Positions 7,107 through 16,607 are shown, numbered from the stretch's first letter. The stretch: 64,000 nucleotides of DNA from Flavobacteriales bacterium (GCA_016777325.1 JADHRQ010000001.1:62001-126000); one strand, 5' to 3'. The notes: generated by a model not told the origin, from the sequence alone. Made by a program: numbers and translations.

Positions 7107-9557
7107 TCAAATTACTTTAGGGTTTAATACTTTTCTGTTTGACATGGCATTATCAATAACTTGAGTCATAGAATCAACATATGTAAATTGTAATCCTTTA
7201 AGATATTTTTTATTAATTTCTTCAATATCTTTTTTATTATATGAACTTAGAATAATTTCTTTAATATTAGCTCTTTTAGCAGCTAAAATCTTCTCTTTAA
7301 TTCCTCCTACAGGTAATACTTTTCCCCTTAGAGTAATCTCACCAGTCATAGCAATGCTCTTTTTTACTCTTTTTTGTGTAAATAATGAAACTAAAGATGT
7401 TAAAATAGTTATACCTGCACTTGGACCATCTTTTGGAGTTGCTCCTTCAGGGACATGAATGTGTATGTTATATTTTGAATAGTCTAAGTCTTTATTAACT
7501 CCAATGATATTGTAGTTTGATTTTATATATTCAAGGGCAATTATAGCAGACTCTTTCATAATTTTACCTAAGTTTCCTGTAATTGAAAGATCACCCTTTC
7601 CATCTGAAATTGATGATTCGATAAATAATATTTCACCTCCAACAGAATTCCAAGCTAAACCTGTTACAACTCCTGCCACAGAATTATTCTCATATTTATC
7701 TTTAAAAAATTTTTTAGGACCAAGAACTTTTTTTAAATAGTTAACATCCGAAGTGTCATCAAGTTTAGATTTAGAAACTATATTTTTTGCTCTATTTCTT
7801 ATTAATTTAGCAATATGTTTTTCTAAATTTCTGACACCTGATTCTCTTGTATATCCAGTTATAATATCCTTTAATGTTTGATTGTTAATCTTAAAGTCAT
7901 TAATCTTCATTCCATGGTCTAATAATTGTTTCTTAATTAAGAATTTTGACGCAATTGAAGATTTTTCTTCTGTTGTATAACCAGATACATTTATCAACTC
8001 CATCCTATCTAGTAATGCTGGATGCATTGATGATAAGCTATTAGCAGTAGCAATAAACATCACTTTTGAAAGATCATATCCGATTTCCAAAAAATTATCA
8101 TGAAAAGAATTATTCTGCTCTGGATCTAACAACTCCAATAATGCTGAGCTAGGGTCACCTTGAGATCCACTAGAAACCTTATCTATCTCATCTAATACAA
8201 ATACGGGATTTGAAGTTCCTGATTTTCTAATACTTTGAATAATCCTACCCGGCATTGCACCTATATATGTTTTTCTGTGACCTCTAATTTCTGCCTCATC
8301 TCTTAATCCACCTAAAGATACTCTTACATATTCTCTATTAATTGACTTTGCAATAGACTTGCCAAGTGAAGTTTTTCCAACTCCAGGAGGTCCATACAAA
8401 CAAAGTATAGGAGATTTCATGTCACTTCTTAATTTAAGAACAGCTAAATATTCTATAATTCTTTTTTTGACATCTTCAAGTCCAAAATGATCTTTGTCTA
8501 AAATCTTTTGAGCTTTAGTCAAATCAAAATTATCTTCAGAAAATTTTTCCCAAGGTAAGTCAACTAATAAATCAAGGTAATTTCTTTGAACAGAATACTC
8601 AGCTACCTGAGAATTCATTCTTTTTAATTTTGATAGTTCTTTCTCAAAATGGACTTTTGTTTCGTTATTCCATTCCTTATTTTTTGATTTATTAATTAGC
8701 TCTTGTACATCTTCCTGATATGAATTATCTCCAAGTTCTTCTTGAATAGTCTTCATCTGTTGCTGAAGATAATATTCACGTTGTTGTTGGTCTAAGTCAT
8801 TCTTTACCTTAGATTGAATATCATTTTTTAGTGCAAGTTTCTCATATTCAACATTTAGAAACTTTAAACATTTAAGAGCTCTTTTTTCAACACTTATGCT
8901 TGATAGCATATCCTGCTTGTCTTTTATTGTAATGTTCATATTAGAACAAACAAAATTTATTAAAAATGTAGAACTATGAATATTTTTTATTGCAAATGAA
9001 GCCTCAGAAGGAATATTAGGATTCTCCTTAATAATCTTTAGAGCTATATCTTTAATAGCATCTATTGTTGCTGAAAATTTACCATCTGATTTTTTTTGAC
9101 TCCTGTCTGAAACTGGATCTATAGTTGCCTGAATATATGGATCAGTTTTTACTATAGATTTTATTTTAAATCTTTTTTTACCCTGAATTATAACTGTTGT
9201 GTTTCCATCTGGCATTTTTAAAACCCTTAATATTTTAGCCACAGTTCCAATACCATAGATATTATCAACAGTTGGGTTTTCTATTGTAGAATTTTTTTGA
9301 GCTACAACACCAATTAATTTATTTGATTTGTTTGCATCATTAATCAATTTAATTGACTTGTCTCTACCAGCATTAATAGGTATAACAACGCCTGGAAACA
9401 AAACATTATTTGTTAATGGTAATATGGGTAAAACCTCTGGAAGACTTTCTTTCTCGAGTGCTTCTTCGTCCTCAGATGTCATTAATGGAATGAATTCTGA
9501 CCCTTCATCAAGATCATCAAATGACATTTTGTCTATATTATTAAAAATGATACTCAT
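7107..9557 (-). CDS. lon: ATP-dependent protease La
   Basis: Cytoplasmic AAA+ serine protease that degrades misfolded and regulatory proteins. The 816 residues show the Lon substrate-binding domain (about 40-240, starting LPILPLTNNVLFPGVVIPI), a coiled middle region, the AAA+ module with Walker A GPPGVGKTSLGKS near 390 and Walker B VFVLDEIDK, and the protease domain with the catalytic serine in DGPSAGIT and the lysine after GEITLRGKVLPVGGIKEK. An N-terminal extension of about 40 acidic residues is typical of Bacteroidetes Lon. Upstream lies a sequence pattern shared with dnaK, consistent with heat-shock control. Confidence 0.97.
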   Translation of the reverse strand: MSIIFNNIDKMSFDDLDEGSEFIPLMTSEDEEALEKESLPEVLPILPLTNNVLFPGVVIPINAGRDKSIKLINDANKSNKLIGVVAQKNSTIENPTVDNIYGIGTVAKILRVLKMPDGNTTVIIQGKKRFKIKSIVKTDPYIQATIDPVSDRSQKKSDGKFSATIDAIKDIALKIIKENPNIPSEASFAIKNIHSSTFLINFVCSNMNITIKDKQDMLSSISVEKRALKCLKFLNVEYEKLALKNDIQSKVKNDLDQQQREYYLQQQMKTIQEELGDNSYQEDVQELINKSKNKEWNNETKVHFEKELSKLKRMNSQVAEYSVQRNYLDLLVDLPWEKFSEDNFDLTKAQKILDKDHFGLEDVKKRIIEYLAVLKLRSDMKSPILCLYGPPGVGKTSLGKSIAKSINREYVRVSLGGLRDEAEIRGHRKTYIGAMPGRIIQSIRKSGTSNPVFVLDEIDKVSSGSQGDPSSALLELLDPEQNNSFHDNFLEIGYDLSKVMFIATANSLSSMHPALLDRMELINVSGYTTEEKSSIASKFLIKKQLLDHGMKINDFKINNQTLKDIITGYTRESGVRNLEKHIAKLIRNRAKNIVSKSKLDDTSDVNYLKKVLGPKKFFKDKYENNSVAGVVTGLAWNSVGGEILFIESSISDGKGDLSITGNLGKIMKESAIIALEYIKSNYNIIGVNKDLDYSKYNIHIHVPEGATPKDGPSAGITILTSLVSLFTQKRVKKSIAMTGEITLRGKVLPVGGIKEKILAAKRANIKEIILSSYNKKDIEEINKKYLKGLQFTYVDSMTQVIDNAMSNRKVLNPKVI

Positions 9558-9571
9558 AAGATGTTATTACA

Positions 9572-9656
9572 GTCATTTTGTCATAAACTAAAAACAATTA
9601 AATATTAATTGACTAGTTACAACTATTAAATATATATAAGGACAAAAGCTATGCCA
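9572..9656 (-). promoter_or_regulatory. Possible heat-shock type elements upstream of lon
   Basis: On the minus strand I see TGGCAT-N5-TTGTC (9656-9641, partly inside the last codons of the MFS gene) and, closer to lon, TGACAAAATGAC (9583-9572). Both have close counterparts upstream of dnaK (TGGCAT-N5-TTGTC and TGACAGAATGTCA), although in the opposite order. No TAnnTTTG box was found. TGGCAT-N5-TTG resembles a sigma-54 -24/-12 promoter, but the usual GC of the -12 element is GT here. Confidence 0.35.
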
Positions 9657-10968
9657 ACTTGTTTTTATCTATTCGAGGAACTCTTGTTAGTAAAATAGCC
9701 CCTAAGAAGAAGAAAAACATAAATATTATGACAGAAAATCTAACTGAACCTGTGACCTGCGCAGCAATGGCATAGAAAAGCATACCAAATACTATTCCTA
9801 TTTTTTCTGTAACATCATAAAAACTAAAAAATGAGGTTGTATCCTTGGTATCAGGAATAAATAAAGAAAAAGTAGCTCTAGCGATAGGTTGAGTTCCACC
9901 CATTAATAGACCTACTAGCCCAGCAATCAAATAAAATTCATTAGGAGTATTAATGTAATACGCATAGAGACATACAGCGCCCCATAAAAAAATAGCAAAT
10001 GTTAAAATTAAAATATTGCCAAACTTTTTAGCTAGTCCTGTAAACAAATAAGCACCTCCAATAGCAACAATTTGAATAAGCAAAATGCTAATAATAAGAC
10101 CTGATGTTTGATCAGAACCTGTCCAATCAATTTCATTTACACCAAAATAAGAAGCTATGTATAGAACTGTTTGTAAAGAGAATGAAAAAACAAAAAATGC
10201 TAATAAAAACCTTGTAAACCTTTTACTTGATCGAATAATTTTATATACATTTTTCAATTCTTTAAATCCATTCCATATAATATTTTTTGGAACCTTAACA
10301 CCTTTATTACCTCTTGGCAGATGATAAAAAGAATACTGACTAAAACCAAGCCACCAAACACCAACAATTGCAAAAGAAAACTTCATGGCGTATATCTCAG
10401 ATTCAAATCCAAATGTTTCATGAAAATTAATCATTATAAGGTTTATTAAAAGTAAAATTACACTTCCAATATAACCCATAGCAAAACCTCTAGCACTAAC
10501 GCTATTAGTTTGTTTTGAAAATGTTATATCTGTTAAATATGAGTTATAATAAACTAAACTCCCCCAATAGCCTATTAATGCTAAAACATAAAAAAATAAA
10601 CTAATTTCAATCGTTTCTAATTCAAACCAATATAAACTTATACATGAAAGAGATCCCATATACACAAAGAACTTCATGAATATTTTTTTATTACCAATAT
10701 AATCTGCAATACCACTTAATAAAGGTGAAAGAAAAGCAATAATTAAAAATGAAATACCAGATACTGAACTAATTAAGGTGTCTTTATTAATATTCAAATT
10801 AAATAATAATACACTGTTAGTGTCAGAAAAAATGTATTGAGAATAATAAATCGGAAAAATAGCAGAAGATATGACTAAAGAATAAACAGAGTTAGCCCAA
10901 TCATAAAGACTCCAAGCACCTATTAGTTTTTTACTACCTCTAGGATGGTCAGTTTTTTTTTTAAACAT
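9649..10968 (-). CDS. UMF1-family MFS transporter
   Basis: Inner-membrane transporter of 439 residues with about twelve hydrophobic segments. The opening KKLIGAWSLYDWANSVYSLVI is the signature of the UMF1/ATG22-like branch of the major facilitator superfamily, common in Bacteroidetes. The substrate is unknown; yeast ATG22 exports amino acids from the vacuole, but that does not establish a function here. It is a single minus-strand gene, divergent from msrB and 91 bases upstream of lon, and could be cotranscribed with lon. Confidence 0.88.
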   Translation of the reverse strand: MFKKKTDHPRGSKKLIGAWSLYDWANSVYSLVISSAIFPIYYSQYIFSDTNSVLLFNLNINKDTLISSVSGISFLIIAFLSPLLSGIADYIGNKKIFMKFFVYMGSLSCISLYWFELETIEISLFFYVLALIGYWGSLVYYNSYLTDITFSKQTNSVSARGFAMGYIGSVILLLINLIMINFHETFGFESEIYAMKFSFAIVGVWWLGFSQYSFYHLPRGNKGVKVPKNIIWNGFKELKNVYKIIRSSKRFTRFLLAFFVFSFSLQTVLYIASYFGVNEIDWTGSDQTSGLIISILLIQIVAIGGAYLFTGLAKKFGNILILTFAIFLWGAVCLYAYYINTPNEFYLIAGLVGLLMGGTQPIARATFSLFIPDTKDTTSFFSFYDVTEKIGIVFGMLFYAIAAQVTGSVRFSVIIFMFFFFLGAILLTRVPRIDKNKLA

Positions 10969-11013
10969 AAATTTAAATGATTGTCAAATTAAGCAAATAA
11001 ATTAAAAGATATA

Positions 11014-11021
11014 TATATTTG
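11014..11021 (+). promoter_or_regulatory. Candidate -7 box for msrB
   Basis: TATATTTG matches TAnnTTTG exactly and ends 12 bases before the msrB ATG. No TTTG is found at the proper upstream spacing. The sequence TTGTCAAA occurs twice in this divergent intergenic region, at 10981 and at about 11019. Confidence 0.4.
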
Positions 11022-11033
11022 TCAAAAAAATAG

Positions 11034-11525
11034 ATGTACAACAAGATACACTTATTTGGAGTTTTACTTTTTAGCCTATTCCTACTAAATTGTCAAACTT
11101 CTAAAGAAAACAAAGAAACTAAAATAACTTTTAAAGTGAATAAAACAGATAATGAGTGGAAAGAAGACCTTTCCCCAGAAGAATTTGAAATTCTTAGAAA
11201 TAAAGGAACTGAAAGACCCAATACAGGAATCTACAATATGCACTTTGAAGAAGGTGTATATGATTGTAAAGGGTGTGGTCAAGTCCTTTTTAAAAGTGAT
11301 AATAAGTTTATGTCTGATTGTGGATGGCCTAGCTATGAAAGTGCTATTCCAGGTGCAATTACATATGTAAAAGATACAAGTTTAGGCATGATAAGAACCG
11401 AGATATTGTGTTCTAATTGTGGTGGACACCAAGGCCATGTTTTTGATGATGGACCAACTTCTACAGGTAAAAGATATTGTGTGAATTCTGCAAGTATTAA
11501 TTTTATAAATAATAAAAATGAGTAA
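11034..11525 (+). CDS. msrB: Peptide methionine (R)-S-oxide reductase, probable lipoprotein
   Basis: Reduces the R-form of methionine sulfoxide in proteins. The 163 residues start with a hydrophobic signal (LFGVLLFSLFLLNC) ending in a lipobox cysteine near residue 20, so the enzyme is likely anchored in the periplasm or outer membrane. The MsrB core is complete: CGWPSYESAIPGA, two CxxC zinc pairs (CKGCG and CSNCG), GGHQGHVFDDGP and the catalytic cysteine in RYCVNSASI. It overlaps the lpdA start by eight bases, suggesting coupled translation of two redox proteins. Confidence 0.94.
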   Translation: MYNKIHLFGVLLFSLFLLNCQTSKENKETKITFKVNKTDNEWKEDLSPEEFEILRNKGTERPNTGIYNMHFEEGVYDCKGCGQVLFKSDNKFMSDCGWPSYESAIPGAITYVKDTSLGMIRTEILCSNCGGHQGHVFDDGPTSTGKRYCVNSASINFINNKNE

Positions 11526-12909
11526 AAAATATGATTTAGTTGTTTTAGGTAGCGGTCCAGGGGGTTATGTAACTGCCATAAGAGCTTCTCAATTAGGCTT
11601 AAAAACTGCTGTAATTGAAAAAGAAAGTCTTGGTGGTGTTTGTCTAAATTGGGGATGCATACCAACTAAAGCTCTATTAAAATCAGCACAAGTTTTTGAG
11701 TATTTAAAAAAGGCTGATACTTATGGGTTGAAAATTAAAGATTTTGATAAAGATTTTAACTCTGTTGTAAAAAGAAGTAGAAGTGTAGCTGATGGAATGA
11801 GTAAGGGTGTTAACTTTTTGATGAAAAAAAATAAAATTGAAGTAATTAATGGATATGGTAAGGTTCTTCCAAATAAAATTATATCTGTTGAAAATGATGG
11901 AAAGATTGAAAAATATGAAGCAGATAATATTATAATAGCAACTGGGGGAAGATCAAGAGTTATTGAATCAATTCCTCAAGATGGAAAAAAAATAATTGGT
12001 TACAGAGAAGCTATGACTCTTCAAAAACAACCAAAAAAAATGATAATAGTTGGATCTGGAGCTATAGGTATTGAGTTTGCATACTTCTATAATTCTATGG
12101 GAACTGAGGTTAAAGTAGTTGAATACATGGACAGAGTTTTACCTGTTGAAGATAAAGATATTTCAAATCAATTAAATAAAACCTTTAAAAAGTCAGGTAT
12201 TGAAATCCTAACCAATTCAGAAGTAATTTCATCAGACACAAAAGGGAAAGGTGTTAAAGTCCAGATTAAGTCTAAAGGACAGATTTCTGAACATGAAGCA
12301 GATATTGTTCTTTCTGCAGTTGGTGTAAAAAGTAATATTGAAAATATTGGATTGGAAGAAGTTGGCATTGCGGTTGATAAAGATAAAATAATTGTTGATG
12401 AATATTATAAAACTAATATTCCTGGTTACTATGCCATTGGCGACATAACTTCAGGTCAAGCACTTGCACATGTTGCTTCAGCTGAGGGTATTCTGTGTGT
12501 AGAGAAAATTGCTAATCACGATGTTGAGCCTATTGATTATGAAAACATACCTGGTTGTACATATTGTGCTCCTGAAGTTGCTTCTGTAGGGTTAACAGAA
12601 GAAAAGGCTATTGAAAAAGGGTATAGTATTAAAGTTGGTAAATTTCCATTTTCAGCTTCTGGAAAAGCTCAAGCTTCAGGACATTCAGATGGTTTCGTTA
12701 AAGTAATTTTTGATGAAAAGTATGGAGAGTGGCTTGGATGTCATATGATCGGAGCTGGAGTAACTGATATGATTGCTGAGGCTGTTCTAGGAAGGAAACT
12801 CGAAACAACAGGAAAAGAGATATTAAAATCAGTTCACCCTCATCCTACTATGAGTGAAGCTTTAATGGAAGCTGTTGCGGATGCATATGATGAAGTAATA
12901 CATCTTTAG
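11518..12909 (+). CDS. lpdA: Dihydrolipoyl dehydrogenase
   Basis: FAD enzyme (E3) that reoxidises the lipoyl groups of 2-oxoacid dehydrogenase and glycine cleavage complexes with NAD+. In 463 residues I see the FAD-binding GSGPGGYVTAIRA, the redox-active disulfide GGVCLNWGCIPTK, the NAD-binding GSGAIGIEFA, the second FAD motif YAIGDI and the C-terminal HPHPTMSEA with the catalytic histidine-glutamate pair. It overlaps msrB by eight bases, and its stop codon is interlocked with that of the convergent aroQ. Confidence 0.96.
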   Translation: MSKKYDLVVLGSGPGGYVTAIRASQLGLKTAVIEKESLGGVCLNWGCIPTKALLKSAQVFEYLKKADTYGLKIKDFDKDFNSVVKRSRSVADGMSKGVNFLMKKNKIEVINGYGKVLPNKIISVENDGKIEKYEADNIIIATGGRSRVIESIPQDGKKIIGYREAMTLQKQPKKMIIVGSGAIGIEFAYFYNSMGTEVKVVEYMDRVLPVEDKDISNQLNKTFKKSGIEILTNSEVISSDTKGKGVKVQIKSKGQISEHEADIVLSAVGVKSNIENIGLEEVGIAVDKDKIIVDEYYKTNIPGYYAIGDITSGQALAHVASAEGILCVEKIANHDVEPIDYENIPGCTYCAPEVASVGLTEEKAIEKGYSIKVGKFPFSASGKAQASGHSDGFVKVIFDEKYGEWLGCHMIGAGVTDMIAEAVLGRKLETTGKEILKSVHPHPTMSEALMEAVADAYDEVIHL

Positions 12910-13319
12910 TTGATTAAACTCTCTAGTGCAAGTCTGTAACTATCTAAGCCAAAACCTATAATTATTCCATTTACAACAGGAGATAAGAAGGAGTTGTGCC
13001 TAAATTCTTCTCTAGAATACGTATTTGAAATATGAACCTCAACAACTCTACAATCTATTGATTTAACAGCGTCAGCAATTCCAACAGAAGTGTGAGTGTA
13101 AGCGGCAGCATTTAGAATGATTCCATCACAATCTTTAGATTCATGAATATAATTAATAATTTCACCTTCAATGTTTGACTGAAAATAATCAATTGTAATT
13201 TCTGAAAAAGAAGATTTGAGGGAATCTAAATATGAATCAAAATTCTGACTACCATATATATCAGTTTCTCTAGTTCCTAGAAGATTCAAATTAGGTCCAT
13301 TAATTATCGTTATTTTCAT
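12906..13319 (-). CDS. aroQ: Type II 3-dehydroquinate dehydratase
   Basis: Dehydrates 3-dehydroquinate to 3-dehydroshikimate in the shikimate pathway. The 137 residues carry the family start INGPNLNLLGTRE, the catalytic tyrosine just after it (DIYG), the loop NAAAYTHTSVGIADA and the catalytic histidine in VEVHISN. The length is typical of the small dodecameric enzyme. It is a single gene, convergent with lpdA by four overlapping bases and divergent from the recombinase gene. Confidence 0.95.
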   Translation of the reverse strand: MKITIINGPNLNLLGTRETDIYGSQNFDSYLDSLKSSFSEITIDYFQSNIEGEIINYIHESKDCDGIILNAAAYTHTSVGIADAVKSIDCRVVEVHISNTYSREEFRHNSFLSPVVNGIIIGFGLDSYRLALESLIN

Positions 13320-13361
13320 ATATTATAAAGGTAACTCATATAGACTAATTAAAAAATTAAA

Positions 13362-14258
13362 ATGAATTGGGATTCTAGCTTTAAGAATTTTAAAAATTAT
13401 CTAAAATTAGAAAGAGGGTTAAGTGACAACTCAATTAAAAGCTATGATTTTGATCTTATTTTATTTAAAAAATTCTTAGACTTAAATAAAATCAAAGACA
13501 CTCCTCTTAACTGTAAAAGCGAGACTATAAAAAATTATTTATATAAAAATTTATCAGATAAGAAATCAAGAAGTCAGGCTAGAAGTATATCCGCTTTAAA
13601 AAGTTTTTTTAATTATTTAGTTTTTGAAGGACTAATTAAAGATTCTCCTATCTCAAATATTGAGGCTCCCAAACTAGAGAGAAAACTTCCTGAAGTATTA
13701 ACAGAAGATGAAATTAATCAACTAATAAAATCAGTGGATTTAAACCATGTATTTGGTCAAAGAAATAAAACTATAATAGAAGTTTTATATGGAACAGGGA
13801 TTCGTGTAAGTGAGTTAGTGAATTTACAATTATCTAATATATTTTTCAAAGAAAGTATTCTTAAAGTAAATGGAAAAGGAGATAAAGAGAGATTTGTACC
13901 CTTAGGTAAAATTGCCTCTACTGAAATTAAGACTTATATAAACATAAGAGATAAAATGAAAATTGATTCAAAAAACACAGATATCTTATTTATTAATAGA
14001 TATGGGAGAAAGCTTACTAGATCTATGATTTTTAAAATTATAACAGATGCATCTCGAAGTATTGGCTTAGAAAAAAAAATAAGTCCACACACCTTGAGGC
14101 ATTCATTTGCAACTCATTTACTAAAGAATGGCGCAGATTTAAGAACAATTCAATTAATTCTTGGTCATGAGAGTATAACAACTACTGAAATCTATACACA
14201 CCTTGACACTTTTCATTTAGAAGAAGTATTAAAAAAATATCATCCAAGAGGAAAATAA
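13362..14258 (+). CDS. xerD: Tyrosine recombinase XerC/XerD
   Basis: Site-specific recombinase that resolves chromosome dimers at dif. The 298 residues contain the SAM-like N-terminal core-binding domain and the catalytic domain with Arg in GTGIRVSELVNL, Lys in the KGDKER beta-hairpin, HTLRHSFATHLLKNGADL, LGHES and the tyrosine nucleophile in TTEIYTHLD. The length and C-terminal ending (YHPRGK) fit housekeeping Xer proteins, not phage integrases, and no attachment site or mobile genes lie nearby. Whether it is XerC or XerD cannot be told from sequence alone. Confidence 0.88.
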   Translation: MNWDSSFKNFKNYLKLERGLSDNSIKSYDFDLILFKKFLDLNKIKDTPLNCKSETIKNYLYKNLSDKKSRSQARSISALKSFFNYLVFEGLIKDSPISNIEAPKLERKLPEVLTEDEINQLIKSVDLNHVFGQRNKTIIEVLYGTGIRVSELVNLQLSNIFFKESILKVNGKGDKERFVPLGKIASTEIKTYINIRDKMKIDSKNTDILFINRYGRKLTRSMIFKIITDASRSIGLEKKISPHTLRHSFATHLLKNGADLRTIQLILGHESITTTEIYTHLDTFHLEEVLKKYHPRGK

Positions 14259-14269
14259 ATATTTATTAT

Positions 14270-14968
14270 CTACTCTTTCATTAATCTAAATCCTTCTCCG
14301 TGAACATTTATAATTTTTAGAGAAATATCTTTATCAAGATATTTTCTTAGTTTAGCTATATAAACATCCATACTTCTTGAAGTAAAATAATTAGCGTCTC
14401 TCCATATTTTATTTAAAGCTATATCTCTAGGTAGAAGATCGTCAAAATTAAGGACTAGCATTTTAAGTAACTGATTTTCTTTTGGGGATAACTTAAAAGA
14501 GTCACCATCTTTATGAGTTAAAAAACGAAGTTTTGAATTAAAATTAAAATCACCAAATTCAAACTCGAATGCATCAGTTTCATTAGTATTTACTGTGGGT
14601 TTTCTATTTAGAATGAATTTAATTTTAGCTAATAGTATTTCAGAATCAAAGGGTTTTGTTAAGTAATCATCTGCACCAATTTTATATCCCTTTAGAACAT
14701 CATCTTTCAAATTTTTTGCAGTTAGAAAAATTAATGGAATAAGTTCATTTACCTCTCTTATTTCTTTAGCTAAAGTCAAGCCATCCTTAAACGGCATCAT
14801 TATATCAAGAATACATAGATCAAAATCAGATCTATTAAATTTTTCAAATCCTTCTATACCATTAACAGCAAGAGAAACCTCATAGTTGTTTATAGTTAAA
14901 TAATCTTTTAAGATTCTTCCAAAATTTGGATCATCTTCTACTAATAAGATTCTTTTGTTTGATTTCAT
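14270..14968 (-). CDS. OmpR-family response regulator (RprY-like)
   Basis: DNA-binding partner of the histidine kinase encoded directly upstream (one base between the genes). The 232 residues comprise a receiver domain with the acidic pair VEDD, the phosphorylated aspartate in LCILDIMMPFKDG near residue 54 and the lysine in DYLTKPF, followed by a winged-helix DNA-binding domain (SPKENQLLKMLV... SMDVYIAKLRKYL). It resembles RprY of Bacteroides in order and composition. Target genes are unknown. Confidence 0.9.
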   Translation of the reverse strand: MKSNKRILLVEDDPNFGRILKDYLTINNYEVSLAVNGIEGFEKFNRSDFDLCILDIMMPFKDGLTLAKEIREVNELIPLIFLTAKNLKDDVLKGYKIGADDYLTKPFDSEILLAKIKFILNRKPTVNTNETDAFEFEFGDFNFNSKLRFLTHKDGDSFKLSPKENQLLKMLVLNFDDLLPRDIALNKIWRDANYFTSRSMDVYIAKLRKYLDKDISLKIINVHGEGFRLMKE

Positions 14969-14969
14969 A

Positions 14970-16547
14970 TTAAATATTATTAAGAGTTATATAAAACTTT
15001 GTTCCTGTACCTTTTTTGCTTTCTAATGAAATTTTTCCATTATGAAAATCAATAATTTTCTTAACGTATGATAATCCAAGGCCATGACCTTTAATATTGT
15101 GGATATCACCATTTTGTTCTCTATAGAATTTTTCAAATATCAATTTTTGAGTATTCTTATCCATACCTATTCCATTATCCTCAAAACATAATATAATCTC
15201 TTTATTTGAATTTGTTGATGAAATTACAATCTGTGGGTTTTCTTTGGAATACTTCACTGCATTATCTAAAATATTTATAATAATGTTTTCTAGGTGATTA
15301 CTATTTCCATTAATGTTAGAGTTTTTAGCCTTAAGAGATAATTTTATTGATCCTTTTTTACTTTCAACTATTAATTTTAAATGCTCTATCGCATCTTCGA
15401 TTACTTCATGAATATTTGTCTCTTCCATATCAAAAGGATTAGAACTTTTCTCTAGCTGAGATATTCTAAGAATATTTTCAACTTGTGATAACATTCTAGA
15501 ATTTTCTTCTCTAATCATTCCTAAATAGGAAATGAACTTATCATTCAGGTTGTTATTAGAACTTGAAATTGCATCAAGTGCTAAATTTATTGTAGCTATA
15601 GGTGTCTTAAACTCATGAGATATATTATTAATAAAATCATTTTTAATCTCAGATAATTTTTTTTGCTTAATGATTTGATAAAGTGCACTGGTTGAAATAA
15701 CTACAATGACTAGAGTAAGCATAAAAGAGAGAGTAGCCACACCTATTATACCCGAAAGAACATATTCTTGCTTTTCAGGAAATGATACAACTAAATTGTA
15801 TGGTACAGGACCAGATCTATCATATAAAAACGGAATAGAATATTTTGGACCAGTTTGAACTTCTATATAATTGTTAGATTTAACCTTAGTAGAAAGACCA
15901 TTACTGTATATGCCAAATTCATATGGAGTAATAATATTTCTATCATTAAACCCTTGATTTAATAAAATTTGGATTTCACGTGAAGTAGTTCTTTTATGTA
16001 TGGGAAGCAAAGATGCATATTCCTGAAAGGCTGCCTTATATTTCTCAAATTTGAATAAGTCTATATCTTCGACACTTTTCAACTTAGATATAGATGCATT
16101 TAATCTGTTTTCTCTTCTATCAAAAATATTTTTATTTACTATAGTTGTTTTTACAGCCTTATAATCTTTAAGATTGTCATCTCCATATCTATTTGAGAGA
16201 TTATTAGGTAAATTGATATTATAGTCTTCTTCAAGAATTCCGTAAGCAAAAAAAGTTGAAAGATTGGATGATTGGTCTTCATCTAAAAATAAAAATACAT
16301 CAGTAAAATTTGATTCATCAGGAGTTCCTAAAGAATCGATTAATAATTGATAGGTATACACATAATCATTAAGTTCTCTACTTTGAATTTCATCAACGAC
16401 TTCTCTAAGAGTTCTATTAACGGCAAGTGAGAACTCTTCTTCTTTAGTTTGCCACGCAGAATATATCCAGTAGCCTTGCATTAAAATAATACCAATTAAA
16501 GAAAATGACATTAATAAAACTAGAGATGTATAAAGCTTCCTATTCAT
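14970..16547 (-). CDS. Sensor histidine kinase (RprX-like)
   Basis: Membrane sensor of 525 residues. An N-terminal membrane segment (about 8-28) and a second one (about 258-285) enclose a periplasmic domain of about 225 residues with no fold that I recognise. No HAMP domain is evident. The kinase core shows the H-box INNISHEFKTPIATI, the N-box IINILDNAVKYS, the G1 box EDNGIGM and the G2 box GHGLGLSYV. With the following response regulator it forms a classical two-component pair, resembling RprX/RprY. Confidence 0.9.
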   Translation of the reverse strand: MNRKLYTSLVLLMSFSLIGIILMQGYWIYSAWQTKEEEFSLAVNRTLREVVDEIQSRELNDYVYTYQLLIDSLGTPDESNFTDVFLFLDEDQSSNLSTFFAYGILEEDYNINLPNNLSNRYGDDNLKDYKAVKTTIVNKNIFDRRENRLNASISKLKSVEDIDLFKFEKYKAAFQEYASLLPIHKRTTSREIQILLNQGFNDRNIITPYEFGIYSNGLSTKVKSNNYIEVQTGPKYSIPFLYDRSGPVPYNLVVSFPEKQEYVLSGIIGVATLSFMLTLVIVVISTSALYQIIKQKKLSEIKNDFINNISHEFKTPIATINLALDAISSSNNNLNDKFISYLGMIREENSRMLSQVENILRISQLEKSSNPFDMEETNIHEVIEDAIEHLKLIVESKKGSIKLSLKAKNSNINGNSNHLENIIINILDNAVKYSKENPQIVISSTNSNKEIILCFEDNGIGMDKNTQKLIFEKFYREQNGDIHNIKGHGLGLSYVKKIIDFHNGKISLESKKGTGTKFYITLNNI

Positions 16548-16581
16548 TTATATAAAATTCACATTTTTAAAATTAAAATTT

Positions 16582-16597
16582 CTTAATGAAATGTTAA
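16582..16597 (-). promoter_or_regulatory. Direct repeat TTAAC-N6-TTAAG upstream of the sensor kinase
   Basis: Minus-strand reading gives TTAACATTTCATTAAG, two TTAA units with an 11-base period, about 35 bases before the kinase start. OmpR-type regulators usually bind direct repeats with a period of 10-11 bases, so this could be an autoregulatory site. In such AT-rich DNA chance occurrence is quite possible. Confidence 0.25.
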
Positions 16598-16607
16598 TAT
16601 CTGTTGT

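Noticed and set aside
13362-14258. Tyrosine recombinase as part of a mobile element
   Set aside because: Length, C-terminus and neighbours are those of a housekeeping XerC/D; there are no direct repeats, tRNA or phage genes nearby.
14254-14267. Palindrome AATAAATATTTATT between xerD and the response regulator
   Set aside because: Consists only of A and T, has no loop and no following T-run, so it is not a credible terminator in this AT-rich background.
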